Under the pieces are notes generated by a model. It had not been told where the DNA came from. It was given only the letters and a program-made list of their open reading frames with translations, and did not search any database. From UBA2112 sp964488555 (GTDB lineage: Bacteria > Patescibacteriota > Saccharimonadia > Saccharimonadales > Saccharimonadaceae), in assembly GCA_964488555.1 (NCBI GenBank), contig CAZAUF010000004.1, forward strand, positions 62,001 through 126,000: a stretch of DNA of 64,000 nucleotides, in the 5' to 3' direction. This document shows, piece by piece, positions 15,501-24,459 of the stretch. Every line of letters starts with the position of its first letter. Position 1 is the stretch's first letter. A program made the position numbers and the translations under genes.

Positions 15501-16556
15501 CTATTTGCGACGATGCGACTTCTTGAACTTCACGCCGCCATTCATGCGTCGGCGAATCTTGTAGTATATGCGCCAGATGAAGTACACCACGATAGCCAGT
15601 ACCACCAAGCACACGATGATAAACCACCATGGCAGGTACCAAAATATGGTGCTTCCGGTCACTTCTCGTGTCATATTACCATTCTGTCCATAGTACAGAT
15701 CAAGCGAGGCGGTGTAGAGTCCTGGCCACAAACCAGCTGAAACACAATCCTTTGCTTCGGTCTTTCTGCCATTGAAATCCACAGCCTGCTCGGCTAGTTT
15801 GATACACGAAACAAATGTACGGGACTGACCTATAAGGGCCAGTGACTTACTGGGATTCACATTTGTAATCTTGTACTCGTGTCCCCACATGTCGTTCAGT
15901 GTGATACTACCCACTGGTGCTTCGGTCACGTTACCGTTGTTCTTCAGCGTATAGGCCATATGGAGCGGCTCTTCAGTGGTGATGAACCTATATGCAGCCT
16001 CTCTTTGTGGTGTTCTCTCAAAGTACGCACCAAACTTCTCAAGCTTCAGGTCTTCGTGCACCTTGCCCGGTATAGTAGTAAACACCAGCGTCACACCAGA
16101 TGCATTCAAGCCCACATGTCCACCACTGCCGGGAGGAGCCGAAGAATAAATGATAGCACTGTAGTAACTACCTGCACCATGCCCCTCGGGTATCGACACA
16201 CTCATGTCGAGTGACTTACTTGAGCCAGGAGCTATCGTAACGCTTTCTGGCACCTTCATAAACGGCTTCAATGACCATGTAGTCTGCGGTGCATCTTCAG
16301 CTAAAAACAGTTTCGGAGTACCACCGTCATCTGTATAGCTAAAATCGATGACACGAAGTGACAGCACTAATGGTTGATTCCTGTCCAGGTTGCGGATAAT
16401 CAGCTTATCCTCAACGCTTTTACCCGGCTCAATGATGTAGTTCTTCTTTGGCGTGATACTTAGTGCCGACGACTGGGCGTCGACGGGTGTGGTATATGTA
16501 GTCGCAGCAAACACCACGGCAATCGCGGCCATCACTATGCTTTTGAAGCGTTTCAT
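15501..16556 (-). CDS. DUF916-like membrane protein, second copy
   Basis: 351 residues with the same layout as the 12136-13143 product: signal peptide (about 1-27), 'LSITPKKNYIIEPGKSVEDK' first Ig-like domain, 'HGAGSYYSAIIY', second beta domain, a C-terminal membrane helix (about 310-332) and a strongly basic KIRRR...KSHRRK tail. An AGGGAG site lies directly before the ATG. It is probably the partner that anchors the neighbouring secreted paralogues. Two copies in one locus suggest dedicated pairs of anchor and ligand. Confidence 0.72.
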   Translation of the reverse strand: MKRFKSIVMAAIAVVFAATTYTTPVDAQSSALSITPKKNYIIEPGKSVEDKLIIRNLDRNQPLVLSLRVIDFSYTDDGGTPKLFLAEDAPQTTWSLKPFMKVPESVTIAPGSSKSLDMSVSIPEGHGAGSYYSAIIYSSAPPGSGGHVGLNASGVTLVFTTIPGKVHEDLKLEKFGAYFERTPQREAAYRFITTEEPLHMAYTLKNNGNVTEAPVGSITLNDMWGHEYKITNVNPSKSLALIGQSRTFVSCIKLAEQAVDFNGRKTEAKDCVSAGLWPGLYTASLDLYYGQNGNMTREVTGSTIFWYLPWWFIIVCLVVLAIVVYFIWRIYYKIRRRMNGGVKFKKSHRRK

Positions 16557-16628
16557 TTCTCCCTATTCCTCATGTTTACTTTTAAGTGTTAGCAGTATTG
16601 TACCACTACGGGCTGTCCTATATCAATT

Positions 16629-17711
16629 CTAAAACCTACCGCTGGCTATAAATGTAAGTGTCGTAGTATACACACCGGCACGCAAGTCGGGACTACTGTT
16701 GAGTATGTAGCTCACGGTGAACTTCTTCATCAGGCTGACGTTTGGCGAATACGCCACCACGTCGCCGGGCACAAATTTATACATATTTGGTGTACCGTAG
16801 TCGGCCGACGGCATGGCATTTGCCCATGTGCCCTCGGGGTCCACACCCACTGTGGGAGCGTTATTGGCCACCAGGTTTATGCCAAACTGGTTGGTGCCCT
16901 GCTGGCTGAAGCTCGGCGTGGTCGCAGCGTCTATCACACTGGTGCCTGCTGCGGGCGGCGCACCATTGACTGTTATCACAAACCCGGCTGTAGCGTTGGT
17001 GCCCACTGCCATCTGCGACTGTGCTGTCAGGGTGTCGTGCTCGCTCAGCTGCCCCATGTCGCTATAGTACGTATCGTCAGTCTCTGTACAGCCCAACGCT
17101 ACTGTGTGCGCCAGGCAAAATATCAGCATAGGCGGTACTTGTGTCTCTATCACGATATCGTTTGTAATCTGCCCCTTCACCGAGCCAAAATCTATCAATG
17201 GACCACTGCCATCGGTAGACGCATGGCTGCGCAGTCGTATAGAAAACGACTCACTGATGTCTGTCGGGTTCACTACGCCCTCAAATGTATACGACGATAC
17301 GTCACCAGACATGATCATGCTCGGATCTCGTGTGAGCAATATGTGATTGTCTGTATGTGTGCCAGGGTCTATAGTAAAGCCTGTCTCGCCCGACTGGCTG
17401 GCCAGCGTAACCCCCGACACATCGAGACCCGGTGGCGGCACACACGGATGGTGCGGTATGGGATCTATGCAAAACAGCATGTCGAGTGACCCTACGGGCT
17501 GCGGTGTCATGTAGCGCAGCGACACGGTATAGTTGGTCGTCACGCCCGGCCTGGTGCTCTGCATAAACAGTCCGCGCTGCTCAAAACGCGTGCTGGCTGC
17601 TACTGGCGATATAAACACGAGCATCACCAATACTAGTGCCAGAAGCTCCTCTGACCACATGTGCCGCCGCGTAAACAGCGAGGCGTGCAGCCGGTAAAAT
17701 ATGCGTCGCAT
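16629..17711 (-). CDS. secreted surface protein, WxL-like paralogue family
   Basis: 360 residues from the ATG at 17711; a longer frame opens with TTG at 17729 but TACAAT lies six bases before the ATG, which decides the start. A basic N terminus and a hydrophobic segment form a signal peptide. It shares 'LDMLFC..P...C.PPPGLDVSGVT', 'GTNQFGINLVANNAPTVG', 'YKFVPGDVVAYS' and a terminal 'RAGVYTTTLTFIASGRF' with its neighbours. Cys pairs suggest disulphides outside the cell. It belongs to the same surface system; the ligand is unknown. Confidence 0.7.
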   Translation of the reverse strand: MRRIFYRLHASLFTRRHMWSEELLALVLVMLVFISPVAASTRFEQRGLFMQSTRPGVTTNYTVSLRYMTPQPVGSLDMLFCIDPIPHHPCVPPPGLDVSGVTLASQSGETGFTIDPGTHTDNHILLTRDPSMIMSGDVSSYTFEGVVNPTDISESFSIRLRSHASTDGSGPLIDFGSVKGQITNDIVIETQVPPMLIFCLAHTVALGCTETDDTYYSDMGQLSEHDTLTAQSQMAVGTNATAGFVITVNGAPPAAGTSVIDAATTPSFSQQGTNQFGINLVANNAPTVGVDPEGTWANAMPSADYGTPNMYKFVPGDVVAYSPNVSLMKKFTVSYILNSSPDLRAGVYTTTLTFIASGRF

Positions 17712-17717
17712 ACAATC

Positions 17718-17723
17718 ATTGTA
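17718..17723 (-). promoter_or_regulatory. -10 box, leaderless start of the 16629-17711 gene
   Basis: TACAAT on the minus strand, then GATTGT, then ATG (17711). An overlapping TGGTATACA offers an extended -10. No ribosome site can fit. Confidence 0.6.
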
Positions 17724-17730
17724 TACCAAA

Positions 17731-17753
17731 ACCGACCCCGCGTGGGGGTCGGT
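17731..17753 (-). terminator. terminator after the 17793-19793 gene
   Basis: ACCGACCCC (17731-17739) and GGGGTCGGT (17745-17753) form a 9-bp GC-rich stem; on the minus strand it is followed by a short T-run that merges into the next promoter. Confidence 0.85.
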
Positions 17754-17792
17754 TTGTTCAGTGCTACACTGTAGCTTCAGTCTGGGAGTATC

Positions 17793-19793
17793 CTAGTACT
17801 GAGGAGCTGCGATGTAGTTGATCTTGGTTGTGTAGATACCTGCTGGGGTGGTCGCTGCGATGTTGGCAATGTAGCGCATCTTCGCAGTGACACAGTCTAC
17901 AACTTGTGTGTTCTGTGAGGCGATTGGCACAGGTACTGTATCCGATGTTGGGTCGAAGGCAAACTGTGCACTACCACCATTAATTATCGTTCCCGAGCCA
18001 TTTGCATAGTTCGCTTCTGGCACCAGAGGGTCAAGCCGTGGCATGTGGAAGCTGGCATTGAGGGCACTGTAATCCCATGGTGGAGTATTGACTGCACCGA
18101 GGTCAGTCAGGACTGACTCGTGAACACCGTCTATAGGATTAGCTGCAGGCTGATTGGCAGCGATGATGCCTGCTGCATTGTTGTCAGCACCGTTTTCGTT
18201 AACTCCTGCGGTTTGGTAGTTAACACCGTATGTCGCATCGTCAAAGCCATGACCGCCAGCATACGCCGCTGTCGCAAGTGCAAGTCCAAACTGTTCTGAT
18301 CCTTGCAGTGACTGCTTTGCCGTCGGACCGATAGGATCAATTTCGTCACCCACGGTGTTGGAAAGCGTGTGGCCTGAGTAATACACTGTGGCACCAGCAC
18401 TGGAGTTGGAGCTGAGTCGCCAGTACGAATGCGTTGCATAGGTCTCATCAGTTTCTAGTGAGCTTTCTGCACTCTGATTACCTAGCTGTAGCACATTGTG
18501 CGGAACATCTGGGTCATCGATCATACGTGTCAAAATCGTATCACATGAGGTGTGTGTGTTTGATCCGTTGTCAGATGCCTGTAGTTGAGCTTTATCTAGC
18601 GTGTGTGGATCAACTGTGCCGACAGAGAACTGCATGGTTTCCAGCACCTTGGTAGTGATCTGGATTGACTGGTTCATGACATTAGCTACCGTCACACCGC
18701 CGTCGATGACATACTTATCACTCACTGGCTGCAGATCTGATAGGCCTAGGTGGTCTACACCATCATCAAACTCTTCACTATAGGTGTTGATTTTGACGAA
18801 GAATTCGCCCTGACCTGGGTTTGTGATGTAGTTGGTGGCTGTTGCAAAAAACAGTACTTTCACTTCTTGCCCGGCAGTAAACGCATGACCGGTAGAGCTT
18901 GTAAGAGTGATGTAGTTGTCTGTTGCAGTATTGCCATCATCCTCAACGTTGTGAGCTTCTACAGTCCAGCCAGTACTTTGTGTCCAAGTACCTCCGTTGT
19001 TGTACATCACTATGTAGTTACCAGCAACGTCTTTGGCTGCTTCTGCTGGATCACCCACGCCACCGCTAAGTGACTGGTATTTAGGGTTGTTGTTGGTATA
19101 GCCCGGAACAGCTCTTACATCACCGGTAGACGGGTTGATCACTTGAGCAAAGTCACTTTTGGTGAACGTTACGTTTGTTTCGTCTGCCACTGCATTAGAG
19201 GTGATGGTTAGGTTCGTAGGACTGGATATCGATGCAATGGTGTATGAGTTGCCACCTGCGGTTTTGAATACTTGGTTCACCGCTAGGTCGTTTACGAAGT
19301 CCGTGCCAACACCAACGACCGCGTTACTACCATTTGTCAGCGTGACGTCTCCGGCAACCGGAGTATCTACGCCGCTAATCTCTGTCGCACTTGGGAATTC
19401 TATGTGCAGGTCTGATGTTGACGCTGTGGGTGCTGGCCCTCGAGGACTATTGTCACCAGGAATCTCACAATCACCGGCCGACGTCGTACAGTACTGGAAA
19501 GAAAATGTCTTTACAGTAGCACTTGAACTTGGCTTAAAGCTAAAGTAGTTACCGGTTTTTTCACCGTTGGCACCGCTGTTTGGTGGTGCATAAACGCTAT
19601 TACCCGAGCCGTCGGTGTTTGACCAACCCGGTGACGAGCTTGACAGCGTCAAGCTACGATCGGTCAGCGGATTCAACGCGTCAGCATATGCCGACATCGC
19701 TGGAAGCACCGCCGATCCGACTGCCGACACCACAAGTGCCATCGCCGCACCGAGCGGCATACCGCGCCGCGCGATTGATTTGAGTGTATACAT
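17793..19793 (-). CDS. large secreted surface protein, WxL-like paralogue family
   Basis: 666 residues, the largest of the four paralogues. Signal peptide to about residue 38 (AMSAYA). A long Ser/Thr/Asn-rich beta body contains 'SFQYCTT..GDC', an inserted segment around 145-210 rich in Thr/Val, and the family end 'TPAGIYTTKINYIAAPQY'. An AAGGAG site precedes the ATG by the ideal distance. The extra domains suggest it projects further from the cell than its relatives. Its own promoter lies at 19852-19881 and its terminator at 17731-17753, so it is a single-gene unit. Confidence 0.68.
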   Translation of the reverse strand: MYTLKSIARRGMPLGAAMALVVSAVGSAVLPAMSAYADALNPLTDRSLTLSSSSPGWSNTDGSGNSVYAPPNSGANGEKTGNYFSFKPSSSATVKTFSFQYCTTSAGDCEIPGDNSPRGPAPTASTSDLHIEFPSATEISGVDTPVAGDVTLTNGSNAVVGVGTDFVNDLAVNQVFKTAGGNSYTIASISSPTNLTITSNAVADETNVTFTKSDFAQVINPSTGDVRAVPGYTNNNPKYQSLSGGVGDPAEAAKDVAGNYIVMYNNGGTWTQSTGWTVEAHNVEDDGNTATDNYITLTSSTGHAFTAGQEVKVLFFATATNYITNPGQGEFFVKINTYSEEFDDGVDHLGLSDLQPVSDKYVIDGGVTVANVMNQSIQITTKVLETMQFSVGTVDPHTLDKAQLQASDNGSNTHTSCDTILTRMIDDPDVPHNVLQLGNQSAESSLETDETYATHSYWRLSSNSSAGATVYYSGHTLSNTVGDEIDPIGPTAKQSLQGSEQFGLALATAAYAGGHGFDDATYGVNYQTAGVNENGADNNAAGIIAANQPAANPIDGVHESVLTDLGAVNTPPWDYSALNASFHMPRLDPLVPEANYANGSGTIINGGSAQFAFDPTSDTVPVPIASQNTQVVDCVTAKMRYIANIAATTPAGIYTTKINYIAAPQY

Positions 19794-19851
19794 TCTGTAT
19801 ATCTCCTTATTTTGTTTATTTTATGGACCCTTTCACAAGGGATACGGCTGT

Positions 19852-19881
19852 ATTTTAGCACTACCTTTATGATTTATGCAA
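19852..19881 (-). promoter_or_regulatory. promoter of the 17793-19793 gene
   Basis: TTGCAT (19876-19881), 18 bp, TAAAAT (19852-19857) with TGC before it as extended -10, all on the minus strand. A leader of about 50 nt carries the AAGGAG site. Confidence 0.65.
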
Positions 19882-19932
19882 CATAGTTATCCACAGGTAC
19901 CTACGTATTTTTTCATAATTATATAGAAAGGT

Positions 19933-20667
19933 TTAGTACATAGGTATCACCACTGCTGAGTAGTCGCCCGTGTAGTGACCGGCTGGGGTGGATTCGGAGA
20001 TGTTGACGATGAGGCTGACAGTGTAGTCGGTCTGTCCCGTTGCCACGGTGCTGTGTGCAACCACATCGCCAGGGACGTACTTGAACTGATTGGCGATTTT
20101 GTAATCATCGTTGACTTCGCCGAAGCTCGTCTGGCTATCAGGCACCTGCACGGGGCCAGCACCGACACTCGGCGTGGTGTTGGCCACCAGGTTGAGACCG
20201 AACTGCTCGGTACCCGGTTGTGAGGCGGTGGGGGTAGAAAGCGCGTGGAGCGTGTGGCTGCCGTACTTGGGCGGGTCGCCCATAATTTGCAGCATATAGC
20301 CGTCGCTCAGATAGCTACGGATTTTGACGATAGTCGTCTTGGTCGCGGTCTGCGTGGTTGATAGGTCGCCCAGGTTAGATATACCCGGATCGACGATAAC
20401 TTCAAGTAACGGCTCACCGCTCGTGACAGGACCAAACATAGCCGAGCCGCCGCTTCCGGTACTACGACCGGTCGCCATATCGCCCAGCGACACCTTGGCA
20501 CAGTATTGGCCAGAGCAACTTTCCTGTGCGGACGTGGCTCCAAACTCGGTCTCGGTCACCTGATAGTTATTGGAATTGGACGTCTGAGCAAACGCGGTAC
20601 CCGCGCCTATGATAGCAACCATCATTGCCACCACTATCGGTTTTGCCAGTCCTCGCACTCTTTGCAT
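19933..20667 (-). CDS. secreted surface protein, smallest WxL-like paralogue
   Basis: 244 residues from the ATG at 20667, which gives a standard signal peptide ending AGTAFAQ; in-frame starts at 20679 (ATG) and 20718 (GTG) are less likely. It keeps the C-terminal half of the family: 'GTEQFGLNLVANTTPSVG', 'NQFKYVPGDVVAHS', 'DYTVSLIVNISESTPAGHY' and a final IPMY. The N-terminal Cys-rich domain of the other members is reduced to 'SCSGQYC'. It probably represents the minimal exported unit of the surface system. Confidence 0.65.
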   Translation of the reverse strand: MQRVRGLAKPIVVAMMVAIIGAGTAFAQTSNSNNYQVTETEFGATSAQESCSGQYCAKVSLGDMATGRSTGSGGSAMFGPVTSGEPLLEVIVDPGISNLGDLSTTQTATKTTIVKIRSYLSDGYMLQIMGDPPKYGSHTLHALSTPTASQPGTEQFGLNLVANTTPSVGAGPVQVPDSQTSFGEVNDDYKIANQFKYVPGDVVAHSTVATGQTDYTVSLIVNISESTPAGHYTGDYSAVVIPMY

Positions 20668-20775
20668 AAGCTTTATCATATTATCACTTACCGACAGGAT
20701 AAACACAACTAGCGTCACGGAGACAAGTATAGTAAGCTAGACGTAAACGTAAACATAACCGTAACATACGTGACT

Positions 20776-21855
20776 ATGGAACCAGACGAAAAAGAAAAAG
20801 ACGCCGAAGCCGCGGAACAAGATGAAGCCGTCGAGGACCACGAGTCCACAGAAACAAAAGACGAGCAGGAAACCACAGAAGAGCTGGAACAGGAGGCTCC
20901 TGCTGATGCTTTGAGTCGAACGCCCGATGAGCTGGAGGAAGAACAGGCACAGAAGGACGCCGAGGACCGGGACGGCAAGCCCGCCGACGAGCCTGTCGCC
21001 AAAAAGGACTCAGCACTACGACGCTTTTTCCGTCGAGCGAATGTTTATTTCCTGATTTTCCTCCTCATACTGGTCATCACTGCTATCGTCGTGACGGTGT
21101 TTTATCTGAACAGCCAGAAAGATCCCGAAGTAGCCGACATAGCAAATCAATCTCTCACGCAGGATACGCTGAAGCAACTCGCCAACACCGACGTGTCGGT
21201 CGGTGACACCTCACAGACACTCACCATACAGGGTAGTGCCATCATATCTGGCCAGACGCTTATGCGCGGCAACTTGAACGTCGCTGGCAATCTGCAGACA
21301 GGTGGCAGCATCACAGCACCTCGGTTGACCATCACTGGTGACACCAACCTAGGCGCGACACAGATCAACAGCTTGCAGGTCGCATCCAACGTAACGATAC
21401 AGGGCAACACCTCGATAAACAACAACCTGGATGTTGCTGGTACCTCGTCGTTTGGTGGTGCCATGACCGCGTCGCAGATAACCGTTAGCAAGCTCATCAT
21501 GAGCGGCAACGCTGAGCTGCAAATACCAAACCACATCCGGTTCACCGGACCGTCGCCCGGACGCTCAGCTGGCAACGCGCTTGGCAATGGTGGCACGGTA
21601 TCTGTAAACGGCTCCGACACGACAGGCACGGTCAACGTGCGGACCGGCGGCAGTCCGTCGGCGGGTTGCTTTGTACGAGTCAACTTCAACCAGGCCTTTA
21701 CGACCAATCCGCATGTCATCCTCACACCCATAGGACAATCGGCCGGTTCGCTCAACTACTATGTAGACCGCGACAGAAACGGCTTTAGCATCTGTACCAA
21801 CAACGCCGCATCCGGCGGCAAGACATTCGCCTTCGACTACTTTGTGACCGGCTAA
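20776..21855 (+). CDS. membrane-anchored beta-helix fibre protein
   Basis: 359 residues. A very acidic cytoplasmic N terminus (about 1-75) precedes one membrane helix (about 91-113). The outer part has regular 'LTIQGSA...GNLNVAGNLQTGGSIT' repeats typical of beta-helical or bactofilin-like fibres, and a C-terminal domain with 'VILTPIGQSAGSLNYYV..DRNGFSICT' as in tail-fibre tips. It is probably a surface fibre or adhesin. ATG 20776 was taken; an in-frame GTG lies at 20770. TATAGT at 20728-20733 is a possible -10 box. Confidence 0.7.
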   Translation: MEPDEKEKDAEAAEQDEAVEDHESTETKDEQETTEELEQEAPADALSRTPDELEEEQAQKDAEDRDGKPADEPVAKKDSALRRFFRRANVYFLIFLLILVITAIVVTVFYLNSQKDPEVADIANQSLTQDTLKQLANTDVSVGDTSQTLTIQGSAIISGQTLMRGNLNVAGNLQTGGSITAPRLTITGDTNLGATQINSLQVASNVTIQGNTSINNNLDVAGTSSFGGAMTASQITVSKLIMSGNAELQIPNHIRFTGPSPGRSAGNALGNGGTVSVNGSDTTGTVNVRTGGSPSAGCFVRVNFNQAFTTNPHVILTPIGQSAGSLNYYVDRDRNGFSICTNNAASGGKTFAFDYFVTG

Positions 21856-21919
21856 ACCTGCCACAAATCAGCTTCACGCACCCCTAAACATATTTCATAC
21901 ACACAACAAACCTTAAAGC

Positions 21920-21952
21920 AACCTTGCTCAAGGACAGTCCTTGCGCAAGGTT
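21920..21952. repeat. REP-type hairpin, left side of RAYT
   Basis: AACCTTGC (21920-21927) pairs with GCAAGGTT (21945-21952), and inner CAAGGAC pairs with GTCCTTG. Nearly the same sequence recurs at 22617-22649, on the other side of the transposase gene, in the same orientation. Confidence 0.85.
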
Positions 21953-21974
21953 ATTCTCAGTGTATACTGGGTGT

Positions 21975-22589
21975 ATGCCGACACGAAATGCGATAAAGGT
22001 ATATGCTCCCAAAAGCTACTATCATCTATACACTAGAGGTGTTAACAAACAGACTATATTTGAAAATGATGACGATAAATTGTTTTTCCTCGGTTTACTC
22101 AAACGCTACTTAAGCAAGAATCGGCCCACTCGCGTCGGACATACACCCTACGCCTCATATGCCGATACTCTCGACCTTCTGGCATATTGCCTGATGGATA
22201 ATCACATTCACCTACTGTTTTATCAACATGATGAGCCGCGGGCTATTGCTGAGTTTATGCGCCGAGTCATGACAACCTACAGTATGTATTTCAACAAAAA
22301 ACACGGGCGCGTGGGGCCGCTGTTTCAAAGCCGCTACCTGGCTTCACGCATCGACAATGACGCGTATCTGCATCATATTTCTCGCTACATACACCGCAAT
22401 CCAAAACACTGGCGGAAATTTCCACATTCCAGCTTGCGCTATTATATGGGCAAAGCACAGGCAGACTGGGTCAAGCCCGCACCGATCTTGGAATTATTTG
22501 ACAATAACGCAGGACGCTACCTGAAGTTTGTCGCCGATATGGATGCCGACGACGAAGAAAACATCCCAGAATTTCTAGCACACGAATAA
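21975..22589 (+). CDS. REP-associated tyrosine transposase (IS200/Y1-type)
   Basis: 204 residues from the ATG at 21975; upstream codons overlap the left REP hairpin and are excluded. The HUH metal motif NHIHLL, the preceding 'LLAYCLMD', the 'MRRVMTTYSMYFNKKHGRVGPLFQSRY' block with the candidate catalytic Tyr, and 'ISRYIHRNP' are the standard RAYT signature. It nicks and joins single-stranded DNA at hairpins. Matching palindromes on both sides are its likely substrates. All key residues appear intact. It lies between the fibre gene and the F1-ATPase operon and may have moved there recently. Confidence 0.9.
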   Translation: MPTRNAIKVYAPKSYYHLYTRGVNKQTIFENDDDKLFFLGLLKRYLSKNRPTRVGHTPYASYADTLDLLAYCLMDNHIHLLFYQHDEPRAIAEFMRRVMTTYSMYFNKKHGRVGPLFQSRYLASRIDNDAYLHHISRYIHRNPKHWRKFPHSSLRYYMGKAQADWVKPAPILELFDNNAGRYLKFVADMDADDEENIPEFLAHE

Positions 22590-22608
22590 CTTCTGTTCAT
22601 TCTCTATC

Positions 22609-22657
22609 CTTAAAACAACCTTGCCCAAGGACTGTCCTTGCGCAAGGTTGTTTTAAG
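22609..22657. repeat. REP-type hairpin, right side of RAYT, also a terminator
   Basis: CTTAAAACAACCTTGC (22609-22624) pairs with GCAAGGTTGTTTTAAG (22642-22657), with the same inner CAAGGAC/GTCCTTG stem as the left copy. The flanking A/T tracts make it a possible bidirectional terminator for the RAYT gene and the F1-ATPase operon. Confidence 0.85.
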
Positions 22658-22684
22658 CTTAGTGCTAAGATTAGTGAGGTGGGG

Positions 22685-23011
22685 TTAGACGTCCATGAAG
22701 ACGACGACTTTGTCTGATTTGACGTGCATGAGGGCGCGGTGAATCTTGATGGTCTTTTTGTTGCCAGTGACTGGTCGCACTACTAGCTCACACGGCACGA
22801 GCATGCACAAGAAATTGTGATGACGCGGTAGGATATCGAACGGTCCGGCGGCATTGACTGCACTGACACTGTACGCATCGCCTTCGAAATAAACATGAAA
22901 CGGCGCGTACACTTTGACCGACATCTTGGGCTTGCCGTCATCGTGCTCCGGCTTCGACTCCTCCGACTGCTCGGGCTCAACCGCTACTGGATCCGGTACT
23001 TCGTCGGCCAC
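22685..23011 (-). CDS. atpC: F1-ATPase epsilon-like subunit, short form
   Basis: 108 residues. An acidic extension of about 30 residues precedes the N-terminal beta-sandwich domain of epsilon with 'SVSAVNAAGPFDILPRHHNFLCML'. The usual C-terminal helical hairpin, which inhibits the motor in many bacteria, is missing. It is the last gene of the operon and starts on the last base of the beta gene. It should bind the gamma stalk, but without the helices it cannot perform the classical inhibitory swing. Confidence 0.8.
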   Translation of the reverse strand: MADEVPDPVAVEPEQSEESKPEHDDGKPKMSVKVYAPFHVYFEGDAYSVSAVNAAGPFDILPRHHNFLCMLVPCELVVRPVTGNKKTIKIHRALMHVKSDKVVVFMDV

Positions 23012-24459
23012 TATTCCTTCTCACTCTCGACTAACTCTTTGTCAGCTGCCTGTGCTTCGGTCGCCTGCTCGTCTGGTTGTGGAGCTGGTGTAGCAACCTC
23101 TGCTTTGGCTGGTTTGTCTTTCGTTTTTGTAGCACCGATAATCGCTTCGACGCCATCGAGTGTCTGCTCGCGTGTCATGTGTTCTCCGGGCACGCCAGTC
23201 ACCTTTTCCATGACATTGAACCGCTGCTTGAAAAACTCTATCAGCTGCTTGGCCTTGTCGACATCGTCGCGGTCCTCGGCCGAAAGCTCGGACTCACCGA
23301 TGATGGCGATAATGCCCTTGAGCGATTCGTATTTCTGCAAGATAGCTGTTGCGCGAGTCGCAAGGTCGTAGTGCCGCTCACCCACGATTTCGGGTGTAAG
23401 CAGACTGGATTTGGACGCGAGGATATCGACTGCCGGTCGAATACCCATTGCTGCTACGGCACGGCTCAGCACGATGGTGCTGTCGAGCTCGTGCTGAATC
23501 ATCTGGACTGCCGGGTCTGATAGGTCATCCGCAGGAACATAAATCGTCTGTAGGGCAGTGATCGAACCGTTGTTGTTGCTGGCCAGACGGTCCTGGAACG
23601 TTTTAACATCAGAAAATACGGTCGGTTGGTAACCACCCTCGGCTGGCGTCTGGTCAATGATCGTGCTGACCTCGTTTTTGGCCTGGATATAGCGGTACAT
23701 ATTGTCGGCAAATAACAGCACGTCCTTTTTCTGGTCGTCGCGGAAATATTCGGCAAGCGTGATGGCGGCTAGACCAATCAAACTACGCTGAACTGGGTTC
23801 TCGTTCATTTGTCCAAAGAACATAGCTGTCGTCTTGAGCAGGTCATTGTCGGCAAGTGTCTCGTACAGTTCATGTCCCTCGCGGATACGTTCGCCGATAC
23901 CCGCAAACATACTGATCGCACCTGAACCTTCGGCGACGTTGTTGATGATTTCCATAGTCAGGACAGTCTTGCCCACACCGGCACCGCCGACGATACCAAT
24001 TTTGCGACCCTTGACGAACGGCGTGAAAAAGTCGAGGACTTTCACGCTTGTTTCGAGAATCTCATCCGGACGATTTTCGAGACTTGTCTCCTGGAATGCC
24101 GGCCAGAAAATCGGACGCTTGATCATCTTGTCGAGCTGCTCCTGATCAAGTTGTGGCTTGCCGTCGATCGGGCGCGCCATGGCGTCCCACACCCGACCAA
24201 TCATTTCCTCGCCGACTGGAATTTCAAGGCTATGTCCGCTTCGTGTGACCGCATCGCCTTTCTGAATACTGTAGTCTCCGCCGATATTTAGACAAAGAGC
24301 TGTGTCGCCATGCGTCAAACTGCTGACCAGAAGTGGCGATTTGTTTTCGTTGTCGACATAGAGCATTTCATTGACATCCGGCATGTCTTTGTCGAACTGA
24401 ACTTTGATCACTAGACCCTTGAGACTTCTGACAACACCTTTTTTGTACGATTCACTCAT
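23011..24459 (-). CDS. atpD: F1-ATPase beta subunit
   Basis: 482 residues, the catalytic subunit. P-loop GGAGVGKT (158-165), GIGERIREGHELYE with catalytic Glu190, 'VLLFADNMYRYIQAKNEVS' and 'SITALQTIYVPADDLSDPA' are all standard. The DELSEED contact with gamma reads SELSAED. A non-conserved Ala/Glu/Lys/Pro-rich tail of about 40 residues follows the catalytic fold. The gene overlaps gamma by 4 bp (ATGA). Catalysis should be normal. Confidence 0.96.
   Translation of the reverse strand: MSESYKKGVVRSLKGLVIKVQFDKDMPDVNEMLYVDNENKSPLLVSSLTHGDTALCLNIGGDYSIQKGDAVTRSGHSLEIPVGEEMIGRVWDAMARPIDGKPQLDQEQLDKMIKRPIFWPAFQETSLENRPDEILETSVKVLDFFTPFVKGRKIGIVGGAGVGKTVLTMEIINNVAEGSGAISMFAGIGERIREGHELYETLADNDLLKTTAMFFGQMNENPVQRSLIGLAAITLAEYFRDDQKKDVLLFADNMYRYIQAKNEVSTIIDQTPAEGGYQPTVFSDVKTFQDRLASNNNGSITALQTIYVPADDLSDPAVQMIQHELDSTIVLSRAVAAMGIRPAVDILASKSSLLTPEIVGERHYDLATRATAILQKYESLKGIIAIIGESELSAEDRDDVDKAKQLIEFFKQRFNVMEKVTGVPGEHMTREQTLDGVEAIIGATKTKDKPAKAEVATPAPQPDEQATEAQAADKELVESEKE

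Noticed and set aside
20715..21864. Ser-rich and other minus-strand frames
   Set aside because: Shadows of the acidic and beta-helical plus-strand fibre gene.
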